60,576 bases of DNA from Nocardia tenerifensis NBRC 101015 (GTDB taxonomy: Bacteria > Actinomycetota > Actinomycetes > Mycobacteriales > Mycobacteriaceae), in NCBI RefSeq assembly GCF_000308715.1, contig NZ_BAGH01000313.1, positions 1-60,576 on the forward strand, written 5' to 3'. How positions within the stretch are numbered: position 1 is the stretch's first letter; every line of letters begins with the position of its first letter. The position numbers were made by a program, and so were the translations under genes. This document shows positions 9,353 to 17,885 of the stretch, piece by piece. The notes under the pieces were generated by a model. The model searched no databases, was not told where the DNA came from, and saw nothing but the letters and a program-made list of their open reading frames with translations.

Positions 9353-11002
9353 ATGACAAAGCCTTTCGATCAGCAGGCGTTCGCCGCTGCGGCGGTGGCC
9401 CGGCTGACCGGCCCGGGTGGGCGCTTCGAGATGGTGGTCGAGGACGTGCTCGGCGCGCCGGTGCCGGTGCTGCGGCACCGGGGCAGATCGCTCGGCGACG
9501 TACTGGCCGCGTCGGCCGACTGGGGCGCGCGCGACTACCTCGTCACCGAGGACCGCCGGATGTCGTTCGCCGAGCACGCCGCGGCGGCCGGCGCGCTCGC
9601 CGCGGCCCTGCGGGACCGCTACGGCGTCGAAAAGGGCGACCGGGTGGGCATTCTGGCCGCGAACACGCCGGAGTGGGTGCTGGCGTTCTGGGCGGCCCAG
9701 AGCCTCGGCGCGATCGCGGTGGGCTACAACGCGTGGTGGACGCCGAGGGAGATCGCCTACGGCGTCGGGCACACCGAGCCCACCGTGCTCGTCGTCGACG
9801 CGAAACGGGCGGCGCTCGCGGCGGAGCTCGACCTCCGCGTGCCCGTGCTCACCATGGAGCACGACCTGCCCGCGCTGATCGCCGAGTTCGGCGACGCCGC
9901 ACCGCCGCGCACCGAGGTGGCCGAGGACGACCCGGCGGTCATCCTGTACACCAGCGGCACGAGCGGGCGCCCCAAAGGTGCGGTGCACTCGCAGCGAAAC
10001 ATGTTGGCGGTCATCGGCTATCACCAGTTCAACGACGCGCTGGCCGCCGAGTTCGCCGGCGCGAGCGAACCGCCCAGCGGCCGAAGGTTTCTGCTCACCT
10101 CCCCGCTGTTCCACATCGCCAGCCTGCACAATCTGGTGGTGCCACGCCTGGTCACCGGCGACACCGCGGTGCTGTACCAAGGCGCGTTCGACGCGGACCG
10201 GGTGCTGCGGCTGATCGAGCGCGAACGCGTCACCAACTGGGGCGCCATGCCGACGATGGCCACCCGGCTGCTCGAGCAAGACCTGTCCCGGTACGACCTG
10301 TCCTCGCTCGCCTCGTTCTCGCTCAACTCGGCGCCGTCCTCGGCAGCGCTGCAACAGCAACTGCGCGAACAGCTTCCGGTGGCCAAGACCGCGCTGGTGA
10401 CCAGCTACGGACTCACCGAGTGCAGCACCGCGGCCACCCTGGCGAGTCCCGCGGAGCTCGCGGCGTTCCCGGATACGGTGGGGCGCCCCGTCATCGGGGC
10501 CGCGGTGCAGGTTCGCGACGGGGACGGCAACCCGGTTCCGGACGGCACCGAGGGCGAGATTTGTGTACGCAGTTCGTATGTGATGCTCGGGTACTGGAAC
10601 GACCCGGCGGCCACCTCGGCCGCGATCACCGAGGACCGCTGGCTGCGCACCGGCGATATCGGCGTCATGACCGAGGGCAGGCTCCGATTGTCCGGTCGGC
10701 GTTCGGATCTCATCCTGCGCGGCGGCGAGAACGTCTACCCCACCGAGATCGAGCAGTGCCTGGAGGAGCATCCCGGGGTCCGCGAATGCGCCGTGATCGG
10801 CGTGCCGGACGCCGACCTCGGGCAGCAGGTCGCCGCCCTCGTCGTGGTCGAGAACGACTCGGCGACAACCGAAGCGGAGCTGCGGGCCTTTGCCGCGGAG
10901 CGCATCGCCTACTACAAGGTGCCCGCCCGGTGGCGCCTCACCACCGCCGCGCTGCCGCGCAACGCGACCGGCAAGGTCGTGCGCGCCGGTCTCGAGGTGT
11001 AA
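9353..11002 (+). CDS. Acyl-CoA synthetase (AMP-forming)
   Basis: A 549-residue adenylate-forming ligase that activates a carboxylic acid to acyl-AMP and then acyl-CoA. The P-loop signature [20 protein letters not shown] is near residue 200, the core motif TSYGLTECS near 350, the hinge segment RTGDIGVM and [20 protein letters not shown] follow, and the C-terminal catalytic lysine lies in [11 protein letters not shown]. It follows the dehydrogenase by 17 bp and is the last gene of the operon. It probably feeds the acid from ester cleavage into beta-oxidation. Confidence 0.93.
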   Translation: MTKPFDQQAFAAAAVARLTGPGGRFEMVVEDVLGAPVPVLRHRGRSLGDVLAASADWGARDYLVTEDRRMSFAEHAAAAGALAAALRDRYGVEKGDRVGILAANTPEWVLAFWAAQSLGAIAVGYNAWWTPREIAYGVGHTEPTVLVVDAKRAALAAELDLRVPVLTMEHDLPALIAEFGDAAPPRTEVAEDDPAVILYTSGTSGRPKGAVHSQRNMLAVIGYHQFNDALAAEFAGASEPPSGRRFLLTSPLFHIASLHNLVVPRLVTGDTAVLYQGAFDADRVLRLIERERVTNWGAMPTMATRLLEQDLSRYDLSSLASFSLNSAPSSAALQQQLREQLPVAKTALVTSYGLTECSTAATLASPAELAAFPDTVGRPVIGAAVQVRDGDGNPVPDGTEGEICVRSSYVMLGYWNDPAATSAAITEDRWLRTGDIGVMTEGRLRLSGRRSDLILRGGENVYPTEIEQCLEEHPGVRECAVIGVPDADLGQQVAALVVVENDSATTEAELRAFAAERIAYYKVPARWRLTTAALPRNATGKVVRAGLEV

Positions 11003-11100
11003 GGCGGCCGGCCTCGCGTTCGCCCGCGTCAGCGACGACGGCACCGTAAAATTGCCGTGACCGGGTGACACGTTCACCCGCCCGCTCGCAGGGAGTCGAC

Positions 11101-11958
11101 GTGGACATTTTCGAGCATCGCGGCCGGGCCGTGGCCTTCGACCAGGTCGGTAGCGGCCCGCCCGTGGTGTTCCTGCACAACGCGGGCACCCAGCGCCGCA
11201 TCTGGGACGACCAGGTGGCGGCGCTGGCGCGCGAGCACCGGGTATACGCCCTCGACCTGCCCGGTTACGGCGAGTCCGAGCAGCCCGCGGACGGCTACCG
11301 CCTCGCCGACTACGTGGCCATGCTCGACGCCTTCCTCGACGCGCACCGCCTCACCGAGGTGGTGCTGGTCGGCAACTGCCTCGGCAGCGCCACCTCGCTG
11401 AGCTACGCGATCGGCCGTCCGGACCGGGTGCGGGCGCTGGTGCTGATCAACCCGCTCACCTGGGACACCGTCAGCTCCGGGCAGTCCGCCGCCCTGGCCT
11501 GGGCCGATGCCCGGCTGCCGCTGGGCCCGCTGGCCCGCAGGCTCGCGCTGCCCGGCCGCGCCGTGTCGTTGATCGTCGCCAACCAGCTCGGCGCGCGGGG
11601 CAGGCGCGACCGGTTACAGCACTCCCCCCGCCTGCGCGCGCACTGGTCCGATCGGGGCCGTCTGCTCGCGCTGCACGGCCTGGTCCAGGACTTTCCCGCC
11701 TACGCGGCCCTCGATCGGTTCGACCCGCCCGCCGGCTTCCCGCCGATCTGCACGATCTGGGGCAGGCAGAACCGCGTTCTCTCGGCCCGCGCGGGCGCCC
11801 GCCTCAGCCGTCGGCTCCGGGCGCATACGGCGGTGGAGCTGCCCGACTGCGGCCACCTGCCGATGGTGGAGGACCCGGAGCGGGTCACCTCCGTCATTAC
11901 CGACTTCTTGGCGGAGGCCGGGCTGGCGAGGATTCGCAAGGCTGTCGGCGGGCCGTAG
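11101..11958 (+). CDS. Alpha/beta hydrolase fold protein with Cys/Asn in the triad
   Basis: A 285-residue alpha/beta hydrolase. The start GTG 11101 follows a GGGAG ribosome site. The oxyanion region reads VVFLHNAGT and the strand-turn DLPGYGES is typical. The nucleophile elbow is GNCLGS, giving Cys93 where most relatives have Ser, and the usual acidic residue position WGxxDxV reads WGRQNRV (Asn224). The histidine is retained (GHLPMVEDP, His252). It may therefore be a cysteine-nucleophile hydrolase or a non-catalytic homolog. It sits 98 bp after the ligase and could be an extra operon member. Confidence 0.85.
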   Translation: MDIFEHRGRAVAFDQVGSGPPVVFLHNAGTQRRIWDDQVAALAREHRVYALDLPGYGESEQPADGYRLADYVAMLDAFLDAHRLTEVVLVGNCLGSATSLSYAIGRPDRVRALVLINPLTWDTVSSGQSAALAWADARLPLGPLARRLALPGRAVSLIVANQLGARGRRDRLQHSPRLRAHWSDRGRLLALHGLVQDFPAYAALDRFDPPAGFPPICTIWGRQNRVLSARAGARLSRRLRAHTAVELPDCGHLPMVEDPERVTSVITDFLAEAGLARIRKAVGGP

Positions 11959-12020
11959 GCCGTGTGTCGAAGTCCTGCCCGATGCATCCCGGACGCGACT
12001 TGGGGCAGAGGCGAACGCGC

Positions 12021-12305
12021 TTACAGCGGTGCCGCCGTGGGGTAGAGCGCGGTGAAGCTGTCCGACCGCACACCGCAACCGGCGCACTCGAATTCGACGC
12101 CGAGGGTGAGCAGCCAGTGCATCCGCGTGTGACACGTATCGCACATGAAGTCGACGCCGTCGGGGTGGCAGCAGGCCCGCTTGCGGATGAACCATGCCGC
12201 GCGATGTCGGCAGGGGACGGTATCGAAACGAAGGGTGCAGCCGGGGGCGGTCGGTAGCGAGGCGACGATGCCCTCGAAAGTCGTTGGGGCCGTTGCGGAG
12301 TTCAT
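12021..12305 (-). CDS. Small Cys-rich protein, putative zinc ribbon
   Basis: A 94-residue protein that I do not recognise. Eight cysteines at 23, 32, 45, 46, 55, 58, 74 and 77 include two CxxC pairs (CDTC and CAGC) plus nearby histidines, the look of a small zinc-binding fold. The start ATG 12305 has AGAAGG about 9 nt upstream; a longer reading to 12368 is less likely. It is flanked by unrelated genes on the opposite strand. Function unknown. Confidence 0.6.
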   Translation of the reverse strand: MNSATAPTTFEGIVASLPTAPGCTLRFDTVPCRHRAAWFIRKRACCHPDGVDFMCDTCHTRMHWLLTLGVEFECAGCGVRSDSFTALYPTAAPL

Positions 12306-12518
12306 CGGCGATACCTTCTGGCGAGTCTCAGCGGGCGAGGCTGGGTGGATTCCCTCGATCCACACCATGCTGATCGTTCGCTCATTATTTGCCGTTACGC
12401 GGGGACGCGGCGGTGTAGATTCGACGCTCGATACGCCCGTTACTCCCCGCCCACCGGGTTTGATGCGACACCTTCCGGGAACCCGGTCGAATAGAGCCGT
12501 CGAGGAAAGGGATCCGTC

Positions 12519-13550
12519 ATGTTGTTACGCCGACTTGCCCGCCCGCTTTTGGCCACTGTCTTCGTCGTGGAGGGTGTCGATACGTTGCGGCACCCGGAAT
12601 CACGCGTGAAGGCGGCGACCGAGCTGGTGCAGCGAGGCCAGCGTCAGCTTCCCGAGGAGTACGCCGCCAAGTTGCCGAGCGATCCGGGAACCGTGGTGCG
12701 GATCAATGCGGGCGCTCAGGTAGCTGGCGGTGTGCTGCTGGCCCTGGGCAAGGCGCCGCGCCTGGCCGCGCTGGTGCTGGCCGCGACCGTCGTCCCGGCC
12801 ACGGTCACCGAGCAGGACTTCTGGAACGAGGCCGACCCGGCGCAGAAGGCGACCAAGCGCAAGGCGTTCCTCAAGGACCTCGGGCTGCTCGGCGGTCTGA
12901 TGATCGCCTCCGCCGACACCGAGGGCAAGCCCTCGCTGGGCTGGCGCGGCAAGCGGGCCGCCCGCGACGCCGCCGCGACTGTGACCGCCGCACTGCCGTT
13001 CACCGGATCGTCGGACAGCGCGACCGGTGATGTGCTGAAGCGTCGCGCCCACGAAGTCGCCTCCGCCGCAGGCAGTTTGGGCAGCGTCGCGGCCGCCAAG
13101 GGTTCGGAGCTGGCCGAGACCGTCCAGCAGCACGGACCCGAATGGGCCGCCGCCGCAAAGGAACACACCGCCCCGCTGGCCGAGACGGCCAAGGAGCGCG
13201 GCGCGGAGCTGGCCGAGATCGCCAAGCACCGCGGCGCCGAGTTCGCCGAGCTCGCCAAGGAGCGCGGACCGAAGTGGGTCGAGTTCGCGCGGGAGCGCGG
13301 CGCCGAACTGGCGGAGCTCGCCAGGGAGCGCGGCGCGGAGCTGGCCGACGTCGCCAAGCACCGCGGCGCCGAATGGGCCGAGCTCGCCAAGGAGCGCGGG
13401 GCCGAGTTCGCCGAGGTGGCCAAGGAGCGCAGCGCCGAACTGGCCGACACCGCCCGCGACCGCGGGCCGGAGCTCGCCGATACGGCCCGCAAGCGCGGCG
13501 GCCGATTCGCCGACAGCGCCCGGCACCGGGTCGAGAAGAAGTTGCGCTGA
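12519..13550 (+). CDS. DoxX-like membrane protein with long 11-residue-repeat tail
   Basis: A 343-residue fusion. Residues 1-145 resemble DoxX-family membrane proteins (RRLARPLLATVFVVEGVDTL, then helices around GGVLLALGKAPRLAALVLAA and LGLLGGLMIASA). Residues 192-334 are thirteen back-to-back 11-residue units of the type KERGAELAEIA, and the protein ends in a basic stretch (RHRVEKKLR). Such hendecad repeats form long amphipathic helices, as in LEA proteins and lipid-surface-binding proteins. This suggests a membrane anchor with a cytoplasmic rod or membrane-lying helix. Its role is unknown; DoxX relatives are linked to redox stress. It appears monocistronic. Confidence 0.85.
   Translation: MLLRRLARPLLATVFVVEGVDTLRHPESRVKAATELVQRGQRQLPEEYAAKLPSDPGTVVRINAGAQVAGGVLLALGKAPRLAALVLAATVVPATVTEQDFWNEADPAQKATKRKAFLKDLGLLGGLMIASADTEGKPSLGWRGKRAARDAAATVTAALPFTGSSDSATGDVLKRRAHEVASAAGSLGSVAAAKGSELAETVQQHGPEWAAAAKEHTAPLAETAKERGAELAEIAKHRGAEFAELAKERGPKWVEFARERGAELAELARERGAELADVAKHRGAEWAELAKERGAEFAEVAKERSAELADTARDRGPELADTARKRGGRFADSARHRVEKKLR
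13092..13520 (+). repeat. 33-bp tandem coding repeat (11-residue units)
   Basis: Thirteen consecutive 33-bp units inside the DoxX-like gene encode 11-mers; the last ten, from 13191, are best conserved (for example KERGAELAEIA, KHRGAEFAELA, RERGAELADVA). The pattern is [KR]-x-R-G-[AP]-E-[LFW]-A-[DE]-x-A, with hydrophobic residues recurring every 11 positions. Confidence 0.85.
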
Positions 13551-13603
13551 TCCCAAAGCGCTGGGCCGTGTTTCGAAGTTCCATCCGGACTTCGAAGCAC
13601 GGC

Positions 13604-14035
13604 CTAAGCCGTCTCTTCGTATCCGACAGCGCGGTCGGACAGCGCGGCGTCCAGCGTCCGTACCCTGCGGAAGCTGGGCGCCAAACCGGTCACCTCGAGG
13701 GCGCGCACGACACAGCGCGCCTCGGCGACCAATATCATTCTGCGCCTTGTTTTTTCGGCCTGCGCCTGGGCGTCGACCAGCACCCGTAACCCGACGGCGG
13801 CCAGGAAGGTGACCGGCGACAGATCGAGCACCACCATGGTGGGGCCCGCGCCGAACACGCGGCAGAGTTGAGCACGGAAACACGGCGCGGTGTACAGGTC
13901 GATGTCGCCCGACACCAGCATCACCGTGGTGTTGCGTCGCGGGAAGCACATCGAAAAACGAAGAAGGTCAGTGACTTCCAGTACCGGCCGGTCCGGCGGT
14001 GGAGCAGTGAACCGGTCGTCGTCATTGCGGGACAT
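13604..14035 (-). CDS. STAS-domain protein, anti-sigma factor antagonist-like
   Basis: A 143-residue SpoIIAA-like protein. The start ATG 14035 has AGGAG 8 nt upstream; an in-frame start at 14092 is rejected. The core STAS pattern is present: VSGDIDLYTAPCFRAQL and VVLDLSPVTFLAAVGLRVL. In classical antagonists the phosphorylated serine follows FMD or FLG; here that position reads FLAAVG, with alanine. The protein may therefore be constitutively able to bind its anti-sigma partner, or may serve another role. No RsbW-like kinase is nearby. Confidence 0.85.
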   Translation of the reverse strand: MSRNDDDRFTAPPPDRPVLEVTDLLRFSMCFPRRNTTVMLVSGDIDLYTAPCFRAQLCRVFGAGPTMVVLDLSPVTFLAAVGLRVLVDAQAQAEKTRRRMILVAEARCVVRALEVTGLAPSFRRVRTLDAALSDRAVGYEETA

Positions 14036-14323
14036 GTGCCGACTCCTCGGCCTGCCGCCACCCGGGGCAGACCTGTCTTCCAAGTGAAGCACGGCGAGTC
14101 AGGTCTGTACAGCGAAGCTCCGGCCGCACTTTCGCATCGAAAACGCGTCGATCCTCGCTCTAGCACGCCCTTTTCGAGTGTCGACCAGCTCACACGCACG
14201 CCCGCGACGAGCCGGGAACTACCGGGCGTAGTGGACCGACTAAGTGGTCATGCAGCGAACAGTCATGCGGAACCCGAGCGCCATCGACCGCCCGGTCGTG
14301 GCACAACGATCGACGAGGTACCC
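14036..14323. other. Intergenic region, no clear element
   Basis: This gap separates the divergent STAS and ABC-transporter genes. I looked for a cobalamin riboswitch box and an IdeR-type iron box and found no convincing match. Promoters for both sides must lie here. Confidence 0.4.
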
Positions 14324-15364
14324 ATGCTGAGGCAACATGCGCTGCTGCCGGCGCTGGCGGCGGCCACCCTCGCCGTCACCGGCTGCACCACCTCGGTGAC
14401 CGACGCGACGGACAACCGGCCCTCGTCGGCGACCGAGGGTGTCGTCGAATACCCGGTGTCCCTGGAGAATTGCGGCAAGACCTACACCTACACCGAAGCA
14501 CCGAGGCGGGTCGTCGTGATGAACGGCGGCTCCGTCGGCGAGGTGACCTCGCTCCTCGCGCTCGGCGTCGCCGACCGCGTGGTGGCCAACGCCCAGTCCT
14601 ACGGCGCCTCCGACGTGCCGGGCCGGGCCGCCGCCATCGACGCGCTGCCCACCGGCGGGTTCACCAAGAACGACCTCCAGGACATCCCGCGTGAGGCGAT
14701 GCTGAACCAGCGCCCCGACCTGGTGATCTCCACCGGTGGCGGCGGTTTCGCCGCCGATCTGGGCTTCGCGACCCGCGCGGACCTCGCCGCCGCGGGCGCC
14801 AATACCTATGTGCCCCGGACGAACTGCGGCGCGACCACCACCCTCACCGGGACGCCGACGATCGAGGACAGCTACGCGATGCTGCGCGATTTCGGCACCA
14901 TCTTCGACGTCCGCGGCCGGGCCGACCGTCTCATCGCCGACTCACGACGCGCCGTCGCGGAGACGGCGGCGCGCGTGGCCGGGCAGCCGAAGAAGAACGT
15001 GCTGCTCGCCTTCGCCGGAATGGGGGCAGGCGACTTCTCCGCCATCGCGGCGGACGGCGTCTGGAACGACGTCATGGACAAGGCAGGCGCGGTGAACCCC
15101 TTCCGCCGCGGCGACGGCGCCATGTTCGCCTCGATCGACAAGGAGCAACTGGCGGCGACGCCGATCGACGGGCTAGTCGTGGTCAACCATCGCACCGCCG
15201 ACATCGACACGGTCGCCCAGCGCATGCTCGCGCAGTTCCCGCAGTGGCCCGCGACGAAGACGAATAGTTATGCGGTGCTGTCGGACTCGGTCTACTTCGG
15301 CCCGAGCAACGATATCGGGGTGCGGCGCATCGCGAGCCTGGTGCACCCGGAGCTGTTCCGTTGA
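14324..15364 (+). CDS. ABC transporter substrate-binding lipoprotein (siderophore/cobalamin class)
   Basis: A 346-residue FepB/BtuF-type binding protein. The N-terminal signal peptide ends in the lipobox AVTGC, so the mature protein is a lipid-anchored extracellular receptor. The periplasmic-binding fold shows TEAPRRVVVMNGGSVGEVTSLLALGVADRVV and later QRPDLVISTGG, typical of iron-siderophore, heme or B12 receptors. The start ATG 14324 has GAGG 6 nt upstream. Its stop overlaps the permease start (TTGA). The ligand cannot be told from sequence. Confidence 0.88.
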   Translation: MLRQHALLPALAAATLAVTGCTTSVTDATDNRPSSATEGVVEYPVSLENCGKTYTYTEAPRRVVVMNGGSVGEVTSLLALGVADRVVANAQSYGASDVPGRAAAIDALPTGGFTKNDLQDIPREAMLNQRPDLVISTGGGGFAADLGFATRADLAAAGANTYVPRTNCGATTTLTGTPTIEDSYAMLRDFGTIFDVRGRADRLIADSRRAVAETAARVAGQPKKNVLLAFAGMGAGDFSAIAADGVWNDVMDKAGAVNPFRRGDGAMFASIDKEQLAATPIDGLVVVNHRTADIDTVAQRMLAQFPQWPATKTNSYAVLSDSVYFGPSNDIGVRRIASLVHPELFR

Positions 15365-16407
15365 GCCGCACCGCAACCCGCGCGCCGCTGGCCGCGACGC
15401 CGCTGCCGATCGCGCTCGCCGCGGCGGCCGCGGTGCTGCTCGCCGTCGTGCTGCTCTCGGTCGCGGCGGGCTCGGTCACCGTGTCCGCGGCCGACACCGG
15501 ACGGGTGGTCCTGGCCCATTTGTCCGGCAAGACACCGGATGTCGGCTTCACCGTCGACCAGATCGTCTGGCACTACCGGCTGCCGCGGGTGATCCTGGCG
15601 GCGCTGTGCGGCTGCGGTCTCGCGGTGGCCGGGGTGATTCTGCAAGCGCTGGTGAACAATCCGCTGGCCGACCCGTATGTGCTCGGGTTGTCCTCCGGCG
15701 CCTCGCTCGGCGCGGTGACCGTGGTCGTCACGGCGGGCGGCGTGCTCGGCGGCGTCGGGGTGAGCGCTGCGGCGTTCTGCGGGGCGATCGCGACCATCGC
15801 GGTGGTGTTCCTGCTCGGTCAGCAGCGCGGCACCCTGGTGCCGACCCGCCTGGTGCTCGCGGGCGTCGCCGTGGGCTATCTGCTGCTCGCCGCCACGAAC
15901 TACCTGCAGCTGCGCGCCACGCCGAATGAGCTACGCGCCGTGCTGTTCTGGACGATGGGCAGTGTGGCGGGGGCGAGCTGGGGGCGGCTCGGCGCCGTCA
16001 CCGTGGTCGTGCTGGTGACCGTCGCCGTCGCGCTCGCGTTCGGTCGCCGGCTCAATGTGCTCGGCACCGGCGACGAGCAGGCCACCGCGCTCGGCGTCGA
16101 CGTGCGCGCGCTGCGCATCATCCTGCTGGTACTGGCCTCGCTGCTGACCGGGGTGCTGATCGCGGTCGCGGGCGGAATCGGCTTCGTGGGCTTGATGATT
16201 CCGCATGTGGTGCGGCTCGCCTTCGGCATGGACCATCGCCGGGTGCTGCCGCTGACCGCGCTCATCGGCGCCGCGTATCTCGTTGTGGTCGACCTGCTTT
16301 CGCGCACCCTCGACGCGCCGAACGAGTTGCCGCTCGGCATCTTCACGGCCGCGTTCGGCGCGCCGTTCTTCCTGTGGCTGCTGCGCCGCAACGGAGGTCT
16401 CACCTGA
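15361..16407 (+). CDS. FecCD-family ABC transporter permease
   Basis: A 348-residue integral membrane permease with about nine to ten hydrophobic helices. Family markers are LPRVILAALCGCGLAVAGVILQALVNNPLADPYVLGLSSGASLGA and, near the C-terminus, GGIGFVGLMIPHVVRL, the ATPase-coupling loop. It starts with TTG overlapping the receptor stop by 4 bp and ends one base into the ATPase start, so all three genes form one translationally coupled operon for uptake of an iron complex or cobalamin. Confidence 0.92.
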   Translation: MSRTATRAPLAATPLPIALAAAAAVLLAVVLLSVAAGSVTVSAADTGRVVLAHLSGKTPDVGFTVDQIVWHYRLPRVILAALCGCGLAVAGVILQALVNNPLADPYVLGLSSGASLGAVTVVVTAGGVLGGVGVSAAAFCGAIATIAVVFLLGQQRGTLVPTRLVLAGVAVGYLLLAATNYLQLRATPNELRAVLFWTMGSVAGASWGRLGAVTVVVLVTVAVALAFGRRLNVLGTGDEQATALGVDVRALRIILLVLASLLTGVLIAVAGGIGFVGLMIPHVVRLAFGMDHRRVLPLTALIGAAYLVVVDLLSRTLDAPNELPLGIFTAAFGAPFFLWLLRRNGGLT

Positions 16408-17192
16408 TGTCCTCGGCCGAATTGTCCGTCGCCGGAGTGAGTGTCGCGTTCGGCGAGGCCACCGTGCTGGACCGGGTGACGCTGCACGCGCCGCCGGGCA
16501 CGGTGGTCGGCGTCGTCGGCCCCAACGGCAGCGGCAAGACCACCCTGCTGCGCACCATCTATCGGTCGCTGGCGCCCGCCACCGGCATCGTCACGATCGA
16601 CGGCGCCGACATCGCCGGGATGTCGATCCGCGCCGCCGCCCGCACCACGGCCGCCGTGCTCCAAAACGGTTCCGGCTCGGCCGAACTCACGGTTGCCGAG
16701 GTGGTCGCGCTCGGCCGCAATCCCCATCACGGCCTGTTCAGCCGGGACACCCCGGCCGACCACGAGGCCGTCGGCGAAGCGCTGGCGCGCACCGGCAGCA
16801 CCGCCTACGCCGACCGCACCGTCGGCTCGCTGTCCGGCGGGGAACGCCAGCGCGTGCTGCTCGCCAGGGCGCTGGCGCAGCGGCCACGCCTGCTGGTGCT
16901 CGACGAACTGACCAATCACCTCGACGTCCGCGCCCGCTTCGAGCTGCTCGAACTGGTCCGCTCGACCGGCATCACCACCCTCGCGGTGCTGCACGAACTC
17001 GACCTCGCCGTGCGCTGCTGCGACCGGCTGGTCGTGCTCGATCACGGCTGTGTCGTCGCGGCGGGCGCGGTGCTCGACGTGATGACGCCCGAGTTGCTCA
17101 GTGAGGTGTTCGGCGTGCACGCCACCGCGACCCGGCACGACGACGGGGTGATTCGATTGCATTACGCCGCAAACCCTTTGGCGGGGCGATGA
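16407..17192 (+). CDS. ABC transporter ATP-binding protein (FecE/BtuD type)
   Basis: A 261-residue ATPase energising the uptake system. It has Walker A GPNGSGKTT, the signature LSGGERQR, Walker B RLLVLDEL with the following TNHLDVRAR D-loop, and the switch histidine in LAVLHELDLA. The start ATG overlaps the permease stop (TGATG). It is the last gene of the operon, convergent with sigC three bases away. Confidence 0.93.
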   Translation: MSSAELSVAGVSVAFGEATVLDRVTLHAPPGTVVGVVGPNGSGKTTLLRTIYRSLAPATGIVTIDGADIAGMSIRAAARTTAAVLQNGSGSAELTVAEVVALGRNPHHGLFSRDTPADHEAVGEALARTGSTAYADRTVGSLSGGERQRVLLARALAQRPRLLVLDELTNHLDVRARFELLELVRSTGITTLAVLHELDLAVRCCDRLVVLDHGCVVAAGAVLDVMTPELLSEVFGVHATATRHDDGVIRLHYAANPLAGR

Positions 17193-17194
17193 CC

Positions 17195-17761
17195 TCAGCC
17201 GTGCGCGGTGCGCCGACCGCCGAACCGGGTCGCGGCGACCAGATCCTCGCGCGCCCGCGCCACCCTGGAGCGCACCGTGCCCACCGGGCATCCGCACACC
17301 GCCGCTGCCTCGGCGTAGGACAGGCCGAGCACCTGGGTGAGCACCAGCGCCTCGCGTCGCTCCGGCGCGAGATCGTCGAGCAGCAGGTTGAGCTCGACGA
17401 TCTCGGTGTGCCCCTCGTGCCGCGGCGCCTGCCGGTCGGCCGCCGCGACCCAGTCGACGCCGTGCGCGATCTTCGGCCTGGCCACGGCCGTGCGCACCTG
17501 ATCGACCACGACCCGGCGCGCGATGGACAACAGCCAGGTGCGCGCGCTGGCGCGGCCCTCGAAGCGTTTGATGCTGCCGAGCGCCCGCAGGTAGGTCTCC
17601 TGGGTCAGGTCGTCGGCCCGGCCGACCTCGGTGAGGTGGGCGAGCAGTCGCCACACGTCCTTCTGGGTGGCGCGGATGAAGCTCTCCAGCGCCCGCCGGT
17701 CGCCGCGCGCCGCCGCCAAGGCCAGGCGGGTCGTCTCGTCATCCTCGGCGGGCGTCGGCAT
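17195..17761 (-). CDS. sigC: ECF sigma factor, SigC type
   Basis: A 188-residue extracytoplasmic-function sigma factor. Region 2 reads AFI/SFIRATQKDVWRLLAHL and ADDLTQETYLRALGSI; region 4 reads REALVLTQVLGLSYAEAAAVCGCPVGTVRSRVARAR. It is close to mycobacterial SigC as I remember it, including the CGCPVGTIRSRVARAR end. The start ATG 17761 is chosen because translation upstream of it is not protein-like. It is divergent from a zinc-finger anti-sigma gene and a copper ATPase. In Corynebacterium SigC controls the quinol oxidation branches, so a role in copper supply to cytochrome oxidase fits the surroundings. Confidence 0.85.
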   Translation of the reverse strand: MPTPAEDDETTRLALAAARGDRRALESFIRATQKDVWRLLAHLTEVGRADDLTQETYLRALGSIKRFEGRASARTWLLSIARRVVVDQVRTAVARPKIAHGVDWVAAADRQAPRHEGHTEIVELNLLLDDLAPERREALVLTQVLGLSYAEAAAVCGCPVGTVRSRVARAREDLVAATRFGGRRTAHG

Positions 17762-17885
17762 GGTGTCGACAATAACCGGCCCGTACGCGGGGGCTCGACG
17801 GGCCCGGCGGCCGTATTCGGCGGCAGCGCACCGGTTTCGGTGAGCGCCGCCACCATCGACGGCCGCGGGGAACTTCGATGTCCGG

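Noticed and set aside
14036..14323. Possible cobalamin riboswitch or IdeR box before the ABC importer
   Set aside because: Only short partial similarity to the B12 box is present and no iron-box palindrome; the evidence does not support a call.
17762..17885. SigC-type promoter boxes (CGAAT and CGT-like) in the sigC/anti-sigma gap
   Set aside because: The best pair has a 14-bp spacer, shorter than the spacing known for mycobacterial SigC promoters.
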